Assembly (NCBI RefSeq): GCF_003114835.2 | Contig: NZ_AP025028.1 | Location: 1,197,501-1,261,500 of the forward strand | Direction: 5' to 3' | Source of the DNA: Leptospira kobayashii | GTDB lineage: Bacteria > Spirochaetota > Leptospiria > Leptospirales > Leptospiraceae | DNA length: 64,000 nucleotides | Made by a program: the position numbers and the translations under genes | In this document: piece by piece, positions 44,775-53,608 of the stretch | Position numbering within the stretch: the first letter of the stretch is position 1 | How the letters are laid out: every line of letters begins with the position of its first letter | Notes under the pieces: generated by a model | The model's database searches: none | What the model was told of the DNA's origin: nothing | What the model saw: only the letters and a program-made list of their open reading frames with translations

Positions 44775-46130
44775 ATGGGGAATATGACATCGTTTTGGAA
44801 AAAAATCGACCTTAAGCTTAGTTTTAAAAATAAACTCAGTCCTACCATGATTGTGCTTTTGGAGGAAGAAGAAAGAAACGGTGCCAAGGTTGCAAACCAG
44901 TTCCGTTATTTGATCGGTGCGGCCATGACAGTGAGTATTATCGCAAATCTTCCGAACATAGATACGGTTTGGGGTTATGCGGTCAATTTCGGAGCTTTGT
45001 TTTTCTATTTTGTAAACACTTACATTCATGCTTATATTTTGAGATGTCAATACGAGTATTGGGTGAAAAAGTATGAGTATATTAGTATATTCTTTGATAA
45101 TTTTCTGGTGTCCATCACAATCTTGAATTGGCATCTTTTAAAAGGAGAAGGGAACCCTAATTTTATTTTAAAAAATCCCGTTTATTCTTTTTATCTTTTG
45201 CCTCTTGCTTTGTCCATGTTTCAATTTAGGATTCGATTGGTATTGTTTTCCTTTCTTTGTTTTTTCTTCGCACATTGTATTTTTCTGGCTTACACCTTTC
45301 ATATCGGATCTCCTATCGGAAACGATTGGTACAAATACGTTTTAGGAGATGAGTTGATTGTTACCGATGCGATTGTGACTCGTCCGATCATATACTTTTC
45401 TTTGGCAATTTGTCTTTCCTACGGAATTTACAGAACGATTTTGATGCTCAAACGTTTGGCAAATGCAGAAGCGCAAAAAACATCCCTTGCCCGTTATTTT
45501 TCTCCCGACCTTGTGGAAGAAATCACTTCACAGCCGGATGTGATTCAAAGCGGAAGAAGACAAAAGGTGACCGTACTTTTTTCAGATATCAGAAATTTTA
45601 CAAAGATGTCCGAATCTATGGACCCGCAGGATTTATCCACGTTCCTAACGGGATACAGGTCGGGAATGACAAAGGCTGTGTTTCATTTCGGAGGAACTCT
45701 GGATAAATTCATAGGAGATGCTGTGATGGCTACGTTCGGAACTCCTTTGCCTGCGGGAGTTCCCGGATTGGATTCCAAAAACGCAGTGCTTGCCGCCAAG
45801 GGAATGTTAGCTGAGCTAAAAAAATTCAATTTAGAAAGGGAGTCGGAAGGAAAACCGGGAATTGAGATAGGAATCGGAATTCATACAGGAGAAGTGTTTG
45901 CAGGAAATATAGGAACCGAAGAAAGAATGGAGTATACTGTGATCGGTGATACTGTCAATACCGCTTCGCGAATCGAGTCCGCATGCAAAAGAGTTTCCGC
46001 TCATTTGCTGATTTCGGAAGAGGTTTGGGAGGAAATAGGGAGACCGGATGATTTCCGACAAACGGAATCGATCTTACTTGCCGGAAAAGAAAAACAGGTA
46101 AATCTTTATAAGTGGTCGGAAGAGGTTTAG
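44775..46130 (+). CDS. Membrane class III adenylate cyclase
   Basis: A 451-aa protein. The N-terminal ~220 residues contain about five to six membrane helices. Residues 230-451 are a class III cyclase domain. TVLFSDIRNFTKMSE carries the first metal Asp, KFIGDAVMATFG the second metal Asp, and EYTVIGDTVNTASRIE the transition-state Asn and Arg region; Lys in KFIGD and Asp in IGDTVN favour ATP. It would make cAMP, which the cNMP-binding proteins at 62.5-64 kb could read. The start could be 44775 or 44784. The stop overlaps the HD-GYP-like stop by three bases. Confidence 0.85.
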   Translation: MGNMTSFWKKIDLKLSFKNKLSPTMIVLLEEEERNGAKVANQFRYLIGAAMTVSIIANLPNIDTVWGYAVNFGALFFYFVNTYIHAYILRCQYEYWVKKYEYISIFFDNFLVSITILNWHLLKGEGNPNFILKNPVYSFYLLPLALSMFQFRIRLVLFSFLCFFFAHCIFLAYTFHIGSPIGNDWYKYVLGDELIVTDAIVTRPIIYFSLAICLSYGIYRTILMLKRLANAEAQKTSLARYFSPDLVEEITSQPDVIQSGRRQKVTVLFSDIRNFTKMSESMDPQDLSTFLTGYRSGMTKAVFHFGGTLDKFIGDAVMATFGTPLPAGVPGLDSKNAVLAAKGMLAELKKFNLERESEGKPGIEIGIGIHTGEVFAGNIGTEERMEYTVIGDTVNTASRIESACKRVSAHLLISEEVWEEIGRPDDFRQTESILLAGKEKQVNLYKWSEEV

Positions 46131-47614
46131 CTCGCTTTGTTCATCTTATAGACCGCATTAAACAGCGGTTCGTTGAGTTCCTTGTCTATGATATAAATCA
46201 CTCTTGTGGAACCTGCTGTGTGGGAAAGATCAATGATCGCTTTCCTCTTATCGATTCTGATCTGATTCAAATCAAAGTCTGCAATCTTATACTTATTTGA
46301 TTTTTTGAATATGGGTTTGATCGTACAAATTCTCTGCAATTTCGGTCTGGTTTGAAACCGATCCACTTCCAATACTTCGCAAATATCAAAATGGACATGT
46401 TTTTCCGAATCCATCGCTGCAGTGATGATAAAGTCGCCCACATTGATGATATTTTGGTTATTGGTCAGACTGGAACCCACATAATCGAGTAAATGACGGA
46501 TATTTTTATTGCTGTAGGAAAAAAACGAGTCGTTCAAAATCATTTTTAATGCTGTGGAGGATTTGAATGCGGGTCTCCAAGCTTGGTCGGAAGTCAAAGA
46601 GGCATATTCGCTTGCCAAAGAAAGAATCGCGATATCCTCTTCCCTGCTGCTTGAGGATACGTTATTTTCCTGCAGATGGAGTTGTCTTTCGATATCGTTT
46701 ACAATTCTTTCCTTTCCAATTTCCTTATTGTACTTGTCACGAACTGACATCAGTTTGGTGAAAATGGTTCTTGTATCGGGAAAATTATTGTTCACTCCGT
46801 TGCTACGATAAGGTCTGTGATGGTTCAAAATAAGGGTTCTTACGTCTGTGGAAATTTCGGGAGCACTCAATGTCATCAGATAACTGATGATAGGATGTTG
46901 TTGGACGATTGCGTAATCTTCCTTGGACAATTTGGGATGTTCCTTCACGTCCAGTTTAGTATAACCCACATCGGCCAAATAACTTGCCATCATTAATGTT
47001 AGGTGATCTTTCTTGTCCGGTTTTTTATTGCTATCTTCAACTATTTTTTTCGTTCTTACCTTCATACCCATTGCAACGATCGTTCTTTTTGTCATCAGTT
47101 CCGATTCCAAAGGAACACCAGCAACGCTTAAAATTTCCAGAATGTTGAATATGCCCGATTCGAAATCGGGATTGCTTGTGAAGTCGGTAAGTATTTCGTT
47201 AATGGAACGATCAACCATAATGGCCTGATCGGATGAGAAGGATGTTTTTCGAAGGTCTTCGATCAGTGCCGCGGATTGTTTTGCAAACTTCGCTGTTTTT
47301 TCCTGATCGAATAATTTGACCGTTTGTGACTTGCTTAATTCCGCAAGTTTACTTGCAGATCTTCCTTTGTTTAATTCTGAAACTAAAAAGTAAACTCCCT
47401 GCAATTCGAACTTAAGTAATTTGCCGAAATCGTCCACGGTTGGATTTCTTTTTTTATGAATAAGTATCTGGCCGTCTTTATTGTATAGATCGAGAGGTAT
47501 GCTGTTGTTTTTACGGAAACTGTTTAAAGATTCTTCGGTTAACTCGAATTTGGCGAGCTTGTCTTTAGAGACTTGGTTTGGGCCGTTCAAGATATAATCT
47601 CCGTTTGTTGGCAA
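46127..47614 (-). CDS. Degenerate HD-GYP-domain protein
   Basis: A 495-aa protein without membrane helices. The middle third follows the HD-GYP order, but the usual HD is AD (ASYLADVGYTKLD), the GYP is replaced by RSNG, and only a HH pair remains (LILNHHRPYRSNG). QQHPIISYLM matches the HP motif. The metal site is therefore broken, suggesting a c-di-GMP sensor or enzyme-dead scaffold rather than a phosphodiesterase. The N-terminal region (1-180) and C-terminal 90 residues have no recognised domain. TTG 47614 has AAGGG six bases upstream. It is convergent with the cyclase, with overlapping stops (TTTAG). Confidence 0.7.
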   Translation of the reverse strand: MPTNGDYILNGPNQVSKDKLAKFELTEESLNSFRKNNSIPLDLYNKDGQILIHKKRNPTVDDFGKLLKFELQGVYFLVSELNKGRSASKLAELSKSQTVKLFDQEKTAKFAKQSAALIEDLRKTSFSSDQAIMVDRSINEILTDFTSNPDFESGIFNILEILSVAGVPLESELMTKRTIVAMGMKVRTKKIVEDSNKKPDKKDHLTLMMASYLADVGYTKLDVKEHPKLSKEDYAIVQQHPIISYLMTLSAPEISTDVRTLILNHHRPYRSNGVNNNFPDTRTIFTKLMSVRDKYNKEIGKERIVNDIERQLHLQENNVSSSSREEDIAILSLASEYASLTSDQAWRPAFKSSTALKMILNDSFFSYSNKNIRHLLDYVGSSLTNNQNIINVGDFIITAAMDSEKHVHFDICEVLEVDRFQTRPKLQRICTIKPIFKKSNKYKIADFDLNQIRIDKRKAIIDLSHTAGSTRVIYIIDKELNEPLFNAVYKMNKAS

Positions 47615-47733
47615 TATTGCCCTTAAGGCAAATCCCTAAATATGTTTTCTTGTAAGATCGTAAACATAAAGCGAATGGAATTGCTTCCCTTGCTATGGAA
47701 ATTATAACGATAGCCGTGTAAAATAAATTTACA

Positions 47734-47757
47734 ATTTTGAAAAGTATTTGTTGTCAA
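47734..47757 (-). promoter_or_regulatory. Possible promoter of the HD-GYP-like gene
   Basis: TTGACA (47757-47752) and TGTAAA (47733-47728) are separated by 18 bases on the minus strand. It is a consensus -35 and a moderate -10, about 115 bases before the TTG start. The spacing is slightly long, so this is a weak call. Confidence 0.35.
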
Positions 47758-47801
47758 TCGAAGAAATCAAGCTCCTCGATTGTACATTCAATCTACGAAA
47801 G

Positions 47802-47817
47802 CTAGTATATATACTAG
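47802..47817. repeat. Perfect 16-bp palindrome CTAGTATATATACTAG
   Basis: A self-complementary CTAGTATATATACTAG with a neighbouring direct repeat of ACTAGTG (47813-47819 and 47827-47833), in the 244-bp gap between the HD-GYP-like start and the CAP-protein stop. It could be an AT-rich operator or a weak 3' hairpin for the CAP gene. I see nothing else in this gap beyond the promoter candidate. Confidence 0.4.
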
Positions 47818-47858
47818 TGGCTTTAACTAGTGTTGAAAAACAGTTTGGTAAATTTATT

Positions 47859-49142
47859 TCAAAAGAAGTTCGTATCTTTGGCAGTTGTGAAACTCCATTC
47901 CTTTTCAAAAACAATCTGTTTTTTGCGATCCGCAAGTTTCATATAAACCGTATATTTTTTATTTGTATCTAACGGATCTTTGGGGATGAGTCCCGCCATT
48001 TTGAATGTCTTCATCATGGAACCTACTTGGTCCGGGCTGGATGGATCCAACAGATAACTGGGAATGTCCTCTCCATTTTCATCTTTGATATTTGCTTCGG
48101 TAATGCTCAGATGATTTTCGTAATCTTTTGAAAAAAGTTGTACTGTTACGGGAAAACCCAAAGAATCGTCTCCCGGAACCGGGTGAGGGATTTCAGGAAA
48201 CATCATAGGAGGAATGTCCGTTTGTCCGCTTCCCGGATAGTGCATCAATTTGTCTTTTTCCGGAGAGAACTCGTATGACATAAAGTATACGAGCATGCTA
48301 GTCTCTCCCTTTTTCCATCTATAAAGTCCTATGGATTCGAAGTTAGGCGCCACCACAAGACCCCTGTGATACAATGTATTGGCAAGGTGGCGAAACAAAT
48401 ATTCCGGTGTGGAAAACAGATCGTAATTATTAAAACCTCCCATTGTGTTCCCCGTAAAATAACCTGGTGAAGATTTGAACCCGAAAACTTTTGCCTGATC
48501 TTCCGGTGCTTTTCCTATGTAGCCCGGCTTTCCTTTTTCTTCGTTATGCCATTGTGTGGTGATCATTTCCCCGAAATGATTTTGATAAAGGTATTCGGCA
48601 TGTTTTTTTGCTGCATTATTCAATGCAGTATCAAGCTTTGTAGGTTTACCTCCGATGGATTTTTGAAATTCGTTGAAATAGGCGAGTCCTGATTTTAGAT
48701 AGTCTCCTTCTATTTTTTCCAAAGGAAGTAATTTTACAGGAGGAGTCTTAGGCGGATTGGCACTTTGTTCTCTGTATTTTTTTGCATTGTCTTTGTCACC
48801 TAATGCATCGTAAATGCTCGCTATCCAGCCTAGATGGGATTCTTTTCCGGGATCCAGCTCGTTAGCTTTTAAATAATCTTTTAAAGCTTTCTCGTATTCT
48901 TTATTTTGATAGTAGGTGACTCCTCTCCAGGAATAAGCGGCCGCATTGGTATCGTCTTCTTTCAATGATTCCGTCATTTTCGAAATCCCTTCTTTTAGGT
49001 TTCCGCCTTTGGATAATTCGATGCCTTCGTTCAGTAAAAGTGCGGATTTTAAAGAATCACGCGCCGAATTCGGTACAGTGATCATTAGTATAAAAATGAA
49101 TATTATTTTGAGATAAGAACGGGGAGGTAATTTGAATTTCAT
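47859..49142 (-). CDS. TPR and CAP-domain exported protein
   Basis: About 427 aa. The signal peptide is at about 6-25 (FIFILMITVPNSA). Three to four TPR-like helices follow (ALLLNEGIELSKGGNLKEGISKM, AAAYSWRGVTYYQNKEYEKALKDY, KESHLGWIASIYDALGD). A CAP/SCP domain (about 160-300) contains NNAAKKHAEYLYQNHFG and the WHNEEKGKPG and FESIGLYRW elements. The last 90 residues are a beta-rich module. CAP proteins bind sterols or act extracellularly. ATG 49142 has AGGAAA upstream and is preferred to 49193. It is divergent from the arsR operon. Confidence 0.72.
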   Translation of the reverse strand: MKFKLPPRSYLKIIFIFILMITVPNSARDSLKSALLLNEGIELSKGGNLKEGISKMTESLKEDDTNAAAYSWRGVTYYQNKEYEKALKDYLKANELDPGKESHLGWIASIYDALGDKDNAKKYREQSANPPKTPPVKLLPLEKIEGDYLKSGLAYFNEFQKSIGGKPTKLDTALNNAAKKHAEYLYQNHFGEMITTQWHNEEKGKPGYIGKAPEDQAKVFGFKSSPGYFTGNTMGGFNNYDLFSTPEYLFRHLANTLYHRGLVVAPNFESIGLYRWKKGETSMLVYFMSYEFSPEKDKLMHYPGSGQTDIPPMMFPEIPHPVPGDDSLGFPVTVQLFSKDYENHLSITEANIKDENGEDIPSYLLDPSSPDQVGSMMKTFKMAGLIPKDPLDTNKKYTVYMKLADRKKQIVFEKEWSFTTAKDTNFF

Positions 49143-49229
49143 ACTCGTTTCCTGTGGGTGGAAATTAGATATTTCTATTCTTTTCTTTGTCAAGAAATTA
49201 CTTTGAGGATTTTTTATTTGCTTTTTATT

Positions 49230-49245
49230 ATCGTATAATTACGAT
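49230..49245. promoter_or_regulatory. ArsR operator overlapping -10 of the ars promoter
   Basis: ATCGTA-TAAT-TACGAT is a perfect 6-bp inverted repeat around a TAAT centre (49230-49245). It contains the consensus -10 TATAAT (49234-49239) on the plus strand. The first base of the transcript would be near 49246, seven bases before the arsR ATG at 49253, so the mRNA is almost leaderless. An ArsR dimer bound here would occlude polymerase. The -35 (TTTTTA, about 49211-49216) is poor, as is usual for repressed promoters. Confidence 0.65.
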
Positions 49246-49252
49246 ATACAAT

Positions 49253-49597
49253 ATGTCTGTTAACAAAAAGGAAGAGTTCGATGAAACCTTCCAAACGCTT
49301 TCTCTTTTTGCCAAAGCGATTTCACATCCAGCAAGGATTGCGATTTTGCAAACGATCGCCCAAAGGGAAGCATGTATCTGCGGTGAAATTGTAGACGTTC
49401 TGCCGCTTGCACAAGCTACCGTCTCCCAACATCTGAAGGAATTAAAAGAGATCGGATTGATTACCGGTGAAGTCGAAGGTAAAAAATCCTGTTATTGTAT
49501 CAATTGGCCCGTTTTGGAAGAATTTCAAGAGAATGCGAAAGATTTTTTTGCGGGCTTAAAGAAACACAAACCAAGAACGAAGAGGAACTGTTGTTGA
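49253..49597 (+). CDS. arsR: ArsR-family arsenic-responsive repressor
   Basis: A 114-aa winged-helix repressor. The DNA-recognition helix region reads AQATVSQHLKELKEIGLI. Before it, ACICGEIV holds the Cys-x-Cys pair that binds As(III) in ArsR, and the C-terminus ends NCC, which could add further thiols. ATG 49253 is chosen because the operator and -10 lie just upstream; a longer frame to 49187 crosses the promoter. Its stop overlaps the arsC start (TGATG). It should repress this operon until arsenite binds. Confidence 0.87.
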   Translation: MSVNKKEEFDETFQTLSLFAKAISHPARIAILQTIAQREACICGEIVDVLPLAQATVSQHLKELKEIGLITGEVEGKKSCYCINWPVLEEFQENAKDFFAGLKKHKPRTKRNCC

Positions 49598-50025
49598 TGA
49601 AAATCAAAAATATACTTGTACTTTGTACCGGAAATAGTTGCAGAAGTCAGATAGCCGAAGGTTGGCTTAAGTATTATTCCGGTGAGAATGCGAATATTTA
49701 TAGCGCGGGGATTGAAACCCACGGTGTGAATCCGAAGGCGGTTTTGATTATGAAAGAAGCAGGTATAGATATCTCGCATCATACTTCGAATCATATCAAT
49801 GAATACAAGGAAATCGAGTTTGATTACGTCATCACTGTTTGTGATCATGCAAAGGAAAATTGTCCTTATTTCCCTTCCAATGCAATCCGATTCCATCAAA
49901 ACTTTTCCGATCCTGCGAAAGCAACAGGGAACGATAAAGAAATACTAAATGAATTTCGTGCTGTTCGCGAAGAAATCCGAAAATATTGCGAAAAGTTTGT
50001 AAAAGAAAATATAAAAATGGAATAG
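49597..50025 (+). CDS. arsC: Arsenate reductase, thioredoxin-coupled (LMW-PTP fold)
   Basis: A 142-aa protein. The catalytic loop is LCTGNSCRSQ (Cys10, Arg16), and VCDHAKENC provides the Cys pair that shuttles the disulfide to thioredoxin in pI258-type ArsC. It reduces arsenate to arsenite. ATG 49597 overlaps the arsR stop by one base and has AGAGGA upstream. A frame from 49495 would overlap arsR heavily and is not used. Confidence 0.9.
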   Translation: MKIKNILVLCTGNSCRSQIAEGWLKYYSGENANIYSAGIETHGVNPKAVLIMKEAGIDISHHTSNHINEYKEIEFDYVITVCDHAKENCPYFPSNAIRFHQNFSDPAKATGNDKEILNEFRAVREEIRKYCEKFVKENIKME

Positions 50026-50040
50026 GTTGGAAATTTTAAA

Positions 50041-50715
50041 TTGAATCAATCATTAACACAGTATTTGGAAAATCATACATTCGGAGAATTTCCAAAACAA
50101 ATCAATCATTCTTTACATAAGCCGAGGATTTTAATTCTTTACGGATCTCTTCGTTCCAGATCCTATTCACGTCTGTTAGCCGAGGAATCGAAACGGATTT
50201 TGGAATACTTCGGTGCGGAAATTCAAATATTCGATCCGGATGGAATTCCGGTTTATGATGGTGATAGATCTGCGAAACATCCGAAAGTGATCGAACTTAG
50301 AAATTTAAGCCAATGGTCGGAAGGCCAGGTTTGGTCTTCTCCGGAGATGCATGGAAATATGACGGGACTTATGAAGACGATGATCGATTGGATTCCTCTT
50401 AGCATGGGAGCAGTTCGTCCGACGCAAGGTAAGACGTTGGCAGTATTGCAGGTATCAGGCGGTTCACAAAGTTTCAATGCTGTGAATAATATGAGAATTT
50501 TAGGAAGATGGATGCGGATGATTACCATACCGAATCAATCTTCGGTGGCAAAGGCCTTCAATGAGTTTCATGAAAACGGAACGATGAAAGAGTCAAGTTA
50601 TAGAGACCGCCTCGTCGACGTGATGGAGGAATTAATTAAGTTCACTTATATGACTCGCGATATTTCCGGTTATTTGGTAGACAGATATAGCGAACGAAAA
50701 GAGAAAATGATTTAA
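50041..50715 (+). CDS. arsH: ArsH-family NADPH-dependent FMN oxidoreductase
   Basis: A 224-aa flavodoxin-fold protein. [17 protein letters not shown] binds the FMN phosphate, and [22 protein letters not shown] followed by [16 protein letters not shown] are ArsH hallmarks. ArsH oxidises toxic trivalent organoarsenicals such as methylarsenite and can reduce quinones. It starts with a TTG 15 bases after arsC. It is third in the ars operon. Confidence 0.9.
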   Translation: MNQSLTQYLENHTFGEFPKQINHSLHKPRILILYGSLRSRSYSRLLAEESKRILEYFGAEIQIFDPDGIPVYDGDRSAKHPKVIELRNLSQWSEGQVWSSPEMHGNMTGLMKTMIDWIPLSMGAVRPTQGKTLAVLQVSGGSQSFNAVNNMRILGRWMRMITIPNQSSVAKAFNEFHENGTMKESSYRDRLVDVMEELIKFTYMTRDISGYLVDRYSERKEKMI

Positions 50716-50718
50716 CAT

Positions 50719-51177
50719 ATGACATACGATACAAGACACGCAACCATAGAAGACTTGGACCAGTTGACGGAGATATTCGATCTCTACAGGATTTTTTACA
50801 AACAAAAGTCGGATTTACCCGCCGCTAAAGCTTTTTTATTCGAACGATTCGAACATAGAGAATCCGTGATACTCATTGTAATAGATTCAGAAAAAGATAA
50901 AATCGTGGGTTTTACGCAGCTTTATCCTGTTTTCTCTTCTCTCTCCATAGAACGTTCTTTGATTCTCAACGATCTTTATGTTCTGGAAGCATATAGAAAA
51001 AAAGGGATCGCCCAGCTTCTCATCAATGCTGCAAAAAGATACGGAAAACAGATCAAAGCAAAAGGGTTGGGGTTGTCTACCGCCGCAGATAACAAACAAG
51101 CACAAAGTGTTTATGAAAGAAACGGGTTCGAAAAAGATAATGAGTTTTATCATTATTTTGTCGGTTTAAAGAATTAA
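50719..51177 (+). CDS. GNAT N-acetyltransferase in the ars operon
   Basis: A 152-aa GNAT. The acetyl-CoA loop is VLEAYRKKGIAQLLINAAKRYGK (RxxGxA form), the middle strand is ILNDLYVL and a late motif is SVYERNGFEKD. The start MTYDTRHATIEDLDQL is standard. It is three bases after arsH, so it is part of the operon, but its motifs match a generic GNAT rather than the arsinothricin acetyltransferase ArsN1. A role in detoxifying an arsenic-associated amine is possible but unproven. Confidence 0.78.
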   Translation: MTYDTRHATIEDLDQLTEIFDLYRIFYKQKSDLPAAKAFLFERFEHRESVILIVIDSEKDKIVGFTQLYPVFSSLSIERSLILNDLYVLEAYRKKGIAQLLINAAKRYGKQIKAKGLGLSTAADNKQAQSVYERNGFEKDNEFYHYFVGLKN

Positions 51178-51241
51178 ATAAAGGACCTTTTGTCACTTTT
51201 TTCCTTTACAGAGTAAGGAATTGGTTTAAGACTTTCTGAAT

Positions 51242-52426
51242 ATGATCGCTTCGAATTCTACTTCCCACCAGATTGACCTTTTCAATCCCACAGATGCCCA
51301 TTTATCTTTACGCGAATCTGTTTCCGGTTTCGCGGAAAAAGAAATGGACGAACAGGCAAAAGAACACGATGAGCACGAAACATTTAACACCGGTTTGTTT
51401 AAAAAACTGGGTGCCGAGCTTGGAATTTTCGGAATCACTGTCCCGGAAAAGGACGGAGGACACGGACTGGATGCCGTTGCTGCCGTTATCATTCACGAAG
51501 AGATGTCCCGTTTTGATCCGGGTTTTACTCTTTCCTATTTAGCTCACGAAGTATTATTCGTTAATAATTTTTACCACAGCTCCAATGCGGATCAAAGAAA
51601 GAGATATTTGGATAAGGTGATTTCTGCGGAGTGGATCGGTGGTATGGGTATGACGGAGCCAGGTGCAGGGACGGATGTTCTGGGCATGACCACTCACGCC
51701 GTTAAAAAAGGGGATCGTTATGTGATCAATGGTGTGAAACAGTACATTACGAACGGTTCCATCGGACAGGTTTTTTTACTTTATACCAAACTTGATAAAA
51801 ATGCGAAGAAGATGACCAGCTTTGTTATCGAGTCGTCTTACAAAGGTTTTTCGGTAGGAAAAAAAGAAGAGAAGATGGGGATGCGTTCTTCTCCGACGAC
51901 CCAGCTTGTGTTTGAAGACATGGAAGTTCCTGTGGAAAATCTTCTAGGAGATGAAAATTCCGCCATTACTCATATGATGCGTAACTTGGAAATCGAAAGA
52001 GTGACTCTTGCCGCCCAATCCATCGGGATCGCACGCAGATGCATCGATATCATGTGTGATTATTCGGTTCGCCACAGAGAAGCATTTGGCAAAAAATTGA
52101 TCGAATTCGGACAGATTCAAAGATTGATTTCCGAGTCGTATGCGGATTATTCTGCGGCGCGGGCACTTGTCTATCAAGTGGCATCGGGACTTTCTCCCGA
52201 AGTGAGAAATTCACTCGGAGCAGCATCTGCAAAACTAGTAGCAACCCAAATGGCGGAACGGGTCTCCAGAAACGCAATACAAGTATTAGGTGGATATGGT
52301 TATTGCCGCGAGTATCCCGTGGAAAGACTTCACAGGGATGCGATTTTACTTTCTATCGGCGGTGGAACCAACGAAGCCATGCAAAAAAACATAGCTTCCG
52401 ATTTGAAAAAAATGTGGGGCGGCTGA
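51242..52426 (+). CDS. Acyl-CoA dehydrogenase
   Basis: A 394-aa dehydrogenase of normal length. MGMTEPGAGTDVLGM, YITNGSIGQVF, QVLGGYGYCREYPVERLHRD and IGGGTNEAMQK are FAD/substrate motifs. The usual catalytic Glu (EGT) is Gly, and an alternative Glu in NLEIERVTLAAQ suits the isovaleryl/glutaryl/long-chain arrangement. It is a stand-alone gene downstream of the ars operon. The 3' end forms a hairpin with the convergent gene at 52418-52440. Confidence 0.87.
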   Translation: MIASNSTSHQIDLFNPTDAHLSLRESVSGFAEKEMDEQAKEHDEHETFNTGLFKKLGAELGIFGITVPEKDGGHGLDAVAAVIIHEEMSRFDPGFTLSYLAHEVLFVNNFYHSSNADQRKRYLDKVISAEWIGGMGMTEPGAGTDVLGMTTHAVKKGDRYVINGVKQYITNGSIGQVFLLYTKLDKNAKKMTSFVIESSYKGFSVGKKEEKMGMRSSPTTQLVFEDMEVPVENLLGDENSAITHMMRNLEIERVTLAAQSIGIARRCIDIMCDYSVRHREAFGKKLIEFGQIQRLISESYADYSAARALVYQVASGLSPEVRNSLGAASAKLVATQMAERVSRNAIQVLGGYGYCREYPVERLHRDAILLSIGGGTNEAMQKNIASDLKKMWGG

Positions 52427-52440
52427 TTTTTTAAGCCGCC
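52418..52440. terminator. Hairpin shared by two convergent 3' ends
   Basis: GGCGGCT (52418-52424) and AGCCGCC (52434-52440) form a 7-bp stem. The loop holds both stop codons (TGA at 52424-52426 on plus; TAA at 52433-52431 on minus). The minus strand continues into CACATTTTTTT, so it can terminate minus-strand transcription. The plus-strand U run is in the loop and weaker. Confidence 0.45.
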
Positions 52441-53303
52441 TGGTAGCCTGCCTCCATCTGGTGGGCTACCCTTACAATCCAAGAACTGAAATAGTTTCCG
52501 ATTGATCTCAATAATAACAAATCGTAATCCGGTTTTTCCTTATTCGCGAGGCCGTGTAGAGTCCTGAGAGCACTCGTGTAATTTCCTCTGAAGTCATGAA
52601 GGGATGTTCCCGGTGGAAAGTAGTTCGCAACGACCGCGTATTGGTTTTCATCAAATCCGTATTCCGTCATCCAACCGCGTAACAAGGATTCGCAGGAATA
52701 TTTGCTCGCCAAAGCATGTTGTGCAACCAAAAGATAAAACATGGATTCCAAAGCAAGCCAGGTCACTTCCGTATGTGCGGCGGCAATGGTTGTGAGGATG
52801 GGTTCTCCGTTTTCAATTGTTTTTTTCAGAGAAGGGGACTTTGTAAAATAAGCACCTAACTTATTAAAGACTTTTATGTGAGTGATGATGGACTCAACTT
52901 CCTTTTTATTCAAACTGGTTTCTCTTTGTAAAACGGTTGCCAGGTCTTCTTTCGGTCCTTCCGTACATAGAAACTCGATAAATTGAAATACGATATCGAT
53001 GGAAAATCTGGATCTGGGATCTTCCCAGTAATGCAGTTCTCTGTAAAAAGATTCATAAATTCTAAAAATCAAATATTCCACTTTTTCGTTGTCTAGAGTT
53101 GCGATCGGTTTGAGTAATTCCTTCATTGCAACTGTGAATTCATATCTTTCGGACTGAAGGTATCGTTTTGCCTGGTTTTTGAAAGTTCTGATGGTAATTT
53201 CCGGATTTAGCCTGAGATTGCCCGCCTGAAATTCATTTTGTCTCGAGATTGCTTTCCATAATAAAGTGGCCGGATCTATTTGTTTGAGAGATTCTGAAAC
53301 CAT
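52431..53303 (-). CDS. Unknown 290-aa protein
   Basis: A soluble protein, mostly helical. Residues 20-140 contain AKRYLQSERYEFTVAMKELL and VEYLIFRIYESFYRELHYWEDPRSRFSIDIVFQFIEFL; the second half has HTEVTWLALESMFYLLVAQHALASKYS. No domain is recognised. ATG 53303 is chosen because AGGAACA lies just upstream; a frame to 53432 would add 43 residues of poor sequence. It is transcribed towards, and shares a hairpin with, the acyl-CoA dehydrogenase. The 53304-53477 stretch upstream holds its promoter region, where I see no clear -35/-10 pair. Confidence 0.65.
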   Translation of the reverse strand: MVSESLKQIDPATLLWKAISRQNEFQAGNLRLNPEITIRTFKNQAKRYLQSERYEFTVAMKELLKPIATLDNEKVEYLIFRIYESFYRELHYWEDPRSRFSIDIVFQFIEFLCTEGPKEDLATVLQRETSLNKKEVESIITHIKVFNKLGAYFTKSPSLKKTIENGEPILTTIAAAHTEVTWLALESMFYLLVAQHALASKYSCESLLRGWMTEYGFDENQYAVVANYFPPGTSLHDFRGNYTSALRTLHGLANKEKPDYDLLLLRSIGNYFSSWIVRVAHQMEAGYQAA

Positions 53304-53477
53304 ATCTGTGTTCCTAAATGGCAATTTGCTTTTTTTATGAGCATCGCCTCTATGTTTTTCGGGACATTTTCCATTTCTGTCCTTTTCCCATACATTTTGC
53401 ATAACTCGTGCCAGCCGTGCCGGGAAAGGCAAAAGTTATGGAACATAACTACAATCGGTTCAGTGCGGGAGGAGAGA

Positions 53478-53608
53478 GGTCAAAAAGGCGAACTTTTTCG
53501 AATAAAATTTATCAAATCCACAGCTTCAGTTTACAACCAAAAGGGGGTATGGTAAGGAGAACGCATTGGGTGGCGGGTCTAGTTCCCCACCCTGATTCGG
53601 GCGGGGAA
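53478..53608 (+). repeat. LR1 dispersed repeat, copy B
   Basis: 131 nt in the gap before thrB. It has CAAAAAGGCGAACTT, TTTACAA, CATTGGGTGGCGGGT, CCCCACCC and GGGCGGGG in order, matching copies A and C. It reads in the direction of thrB and ends about 128 bases before the thrB start. The rest of the 53609-53735 stretch is AT-rich with no other motif identified. Confidence 0.85.

Noticed and set aside
50719..51177. GNAT as ArsN1-type arsinothricin acetyltransferase
   Set aside because: The sequence follows a generic GNAT with ILNDLYVL and SVYERNGF motifs and lacks the PAT/ArsN1-style residues I would expect; location in the operon alone is not enough.
51178..51241. Terminator after the ars operon
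   Set aside because: AAAGG-a-CCTTT has only a one-base loop and cannot form a hairpin.
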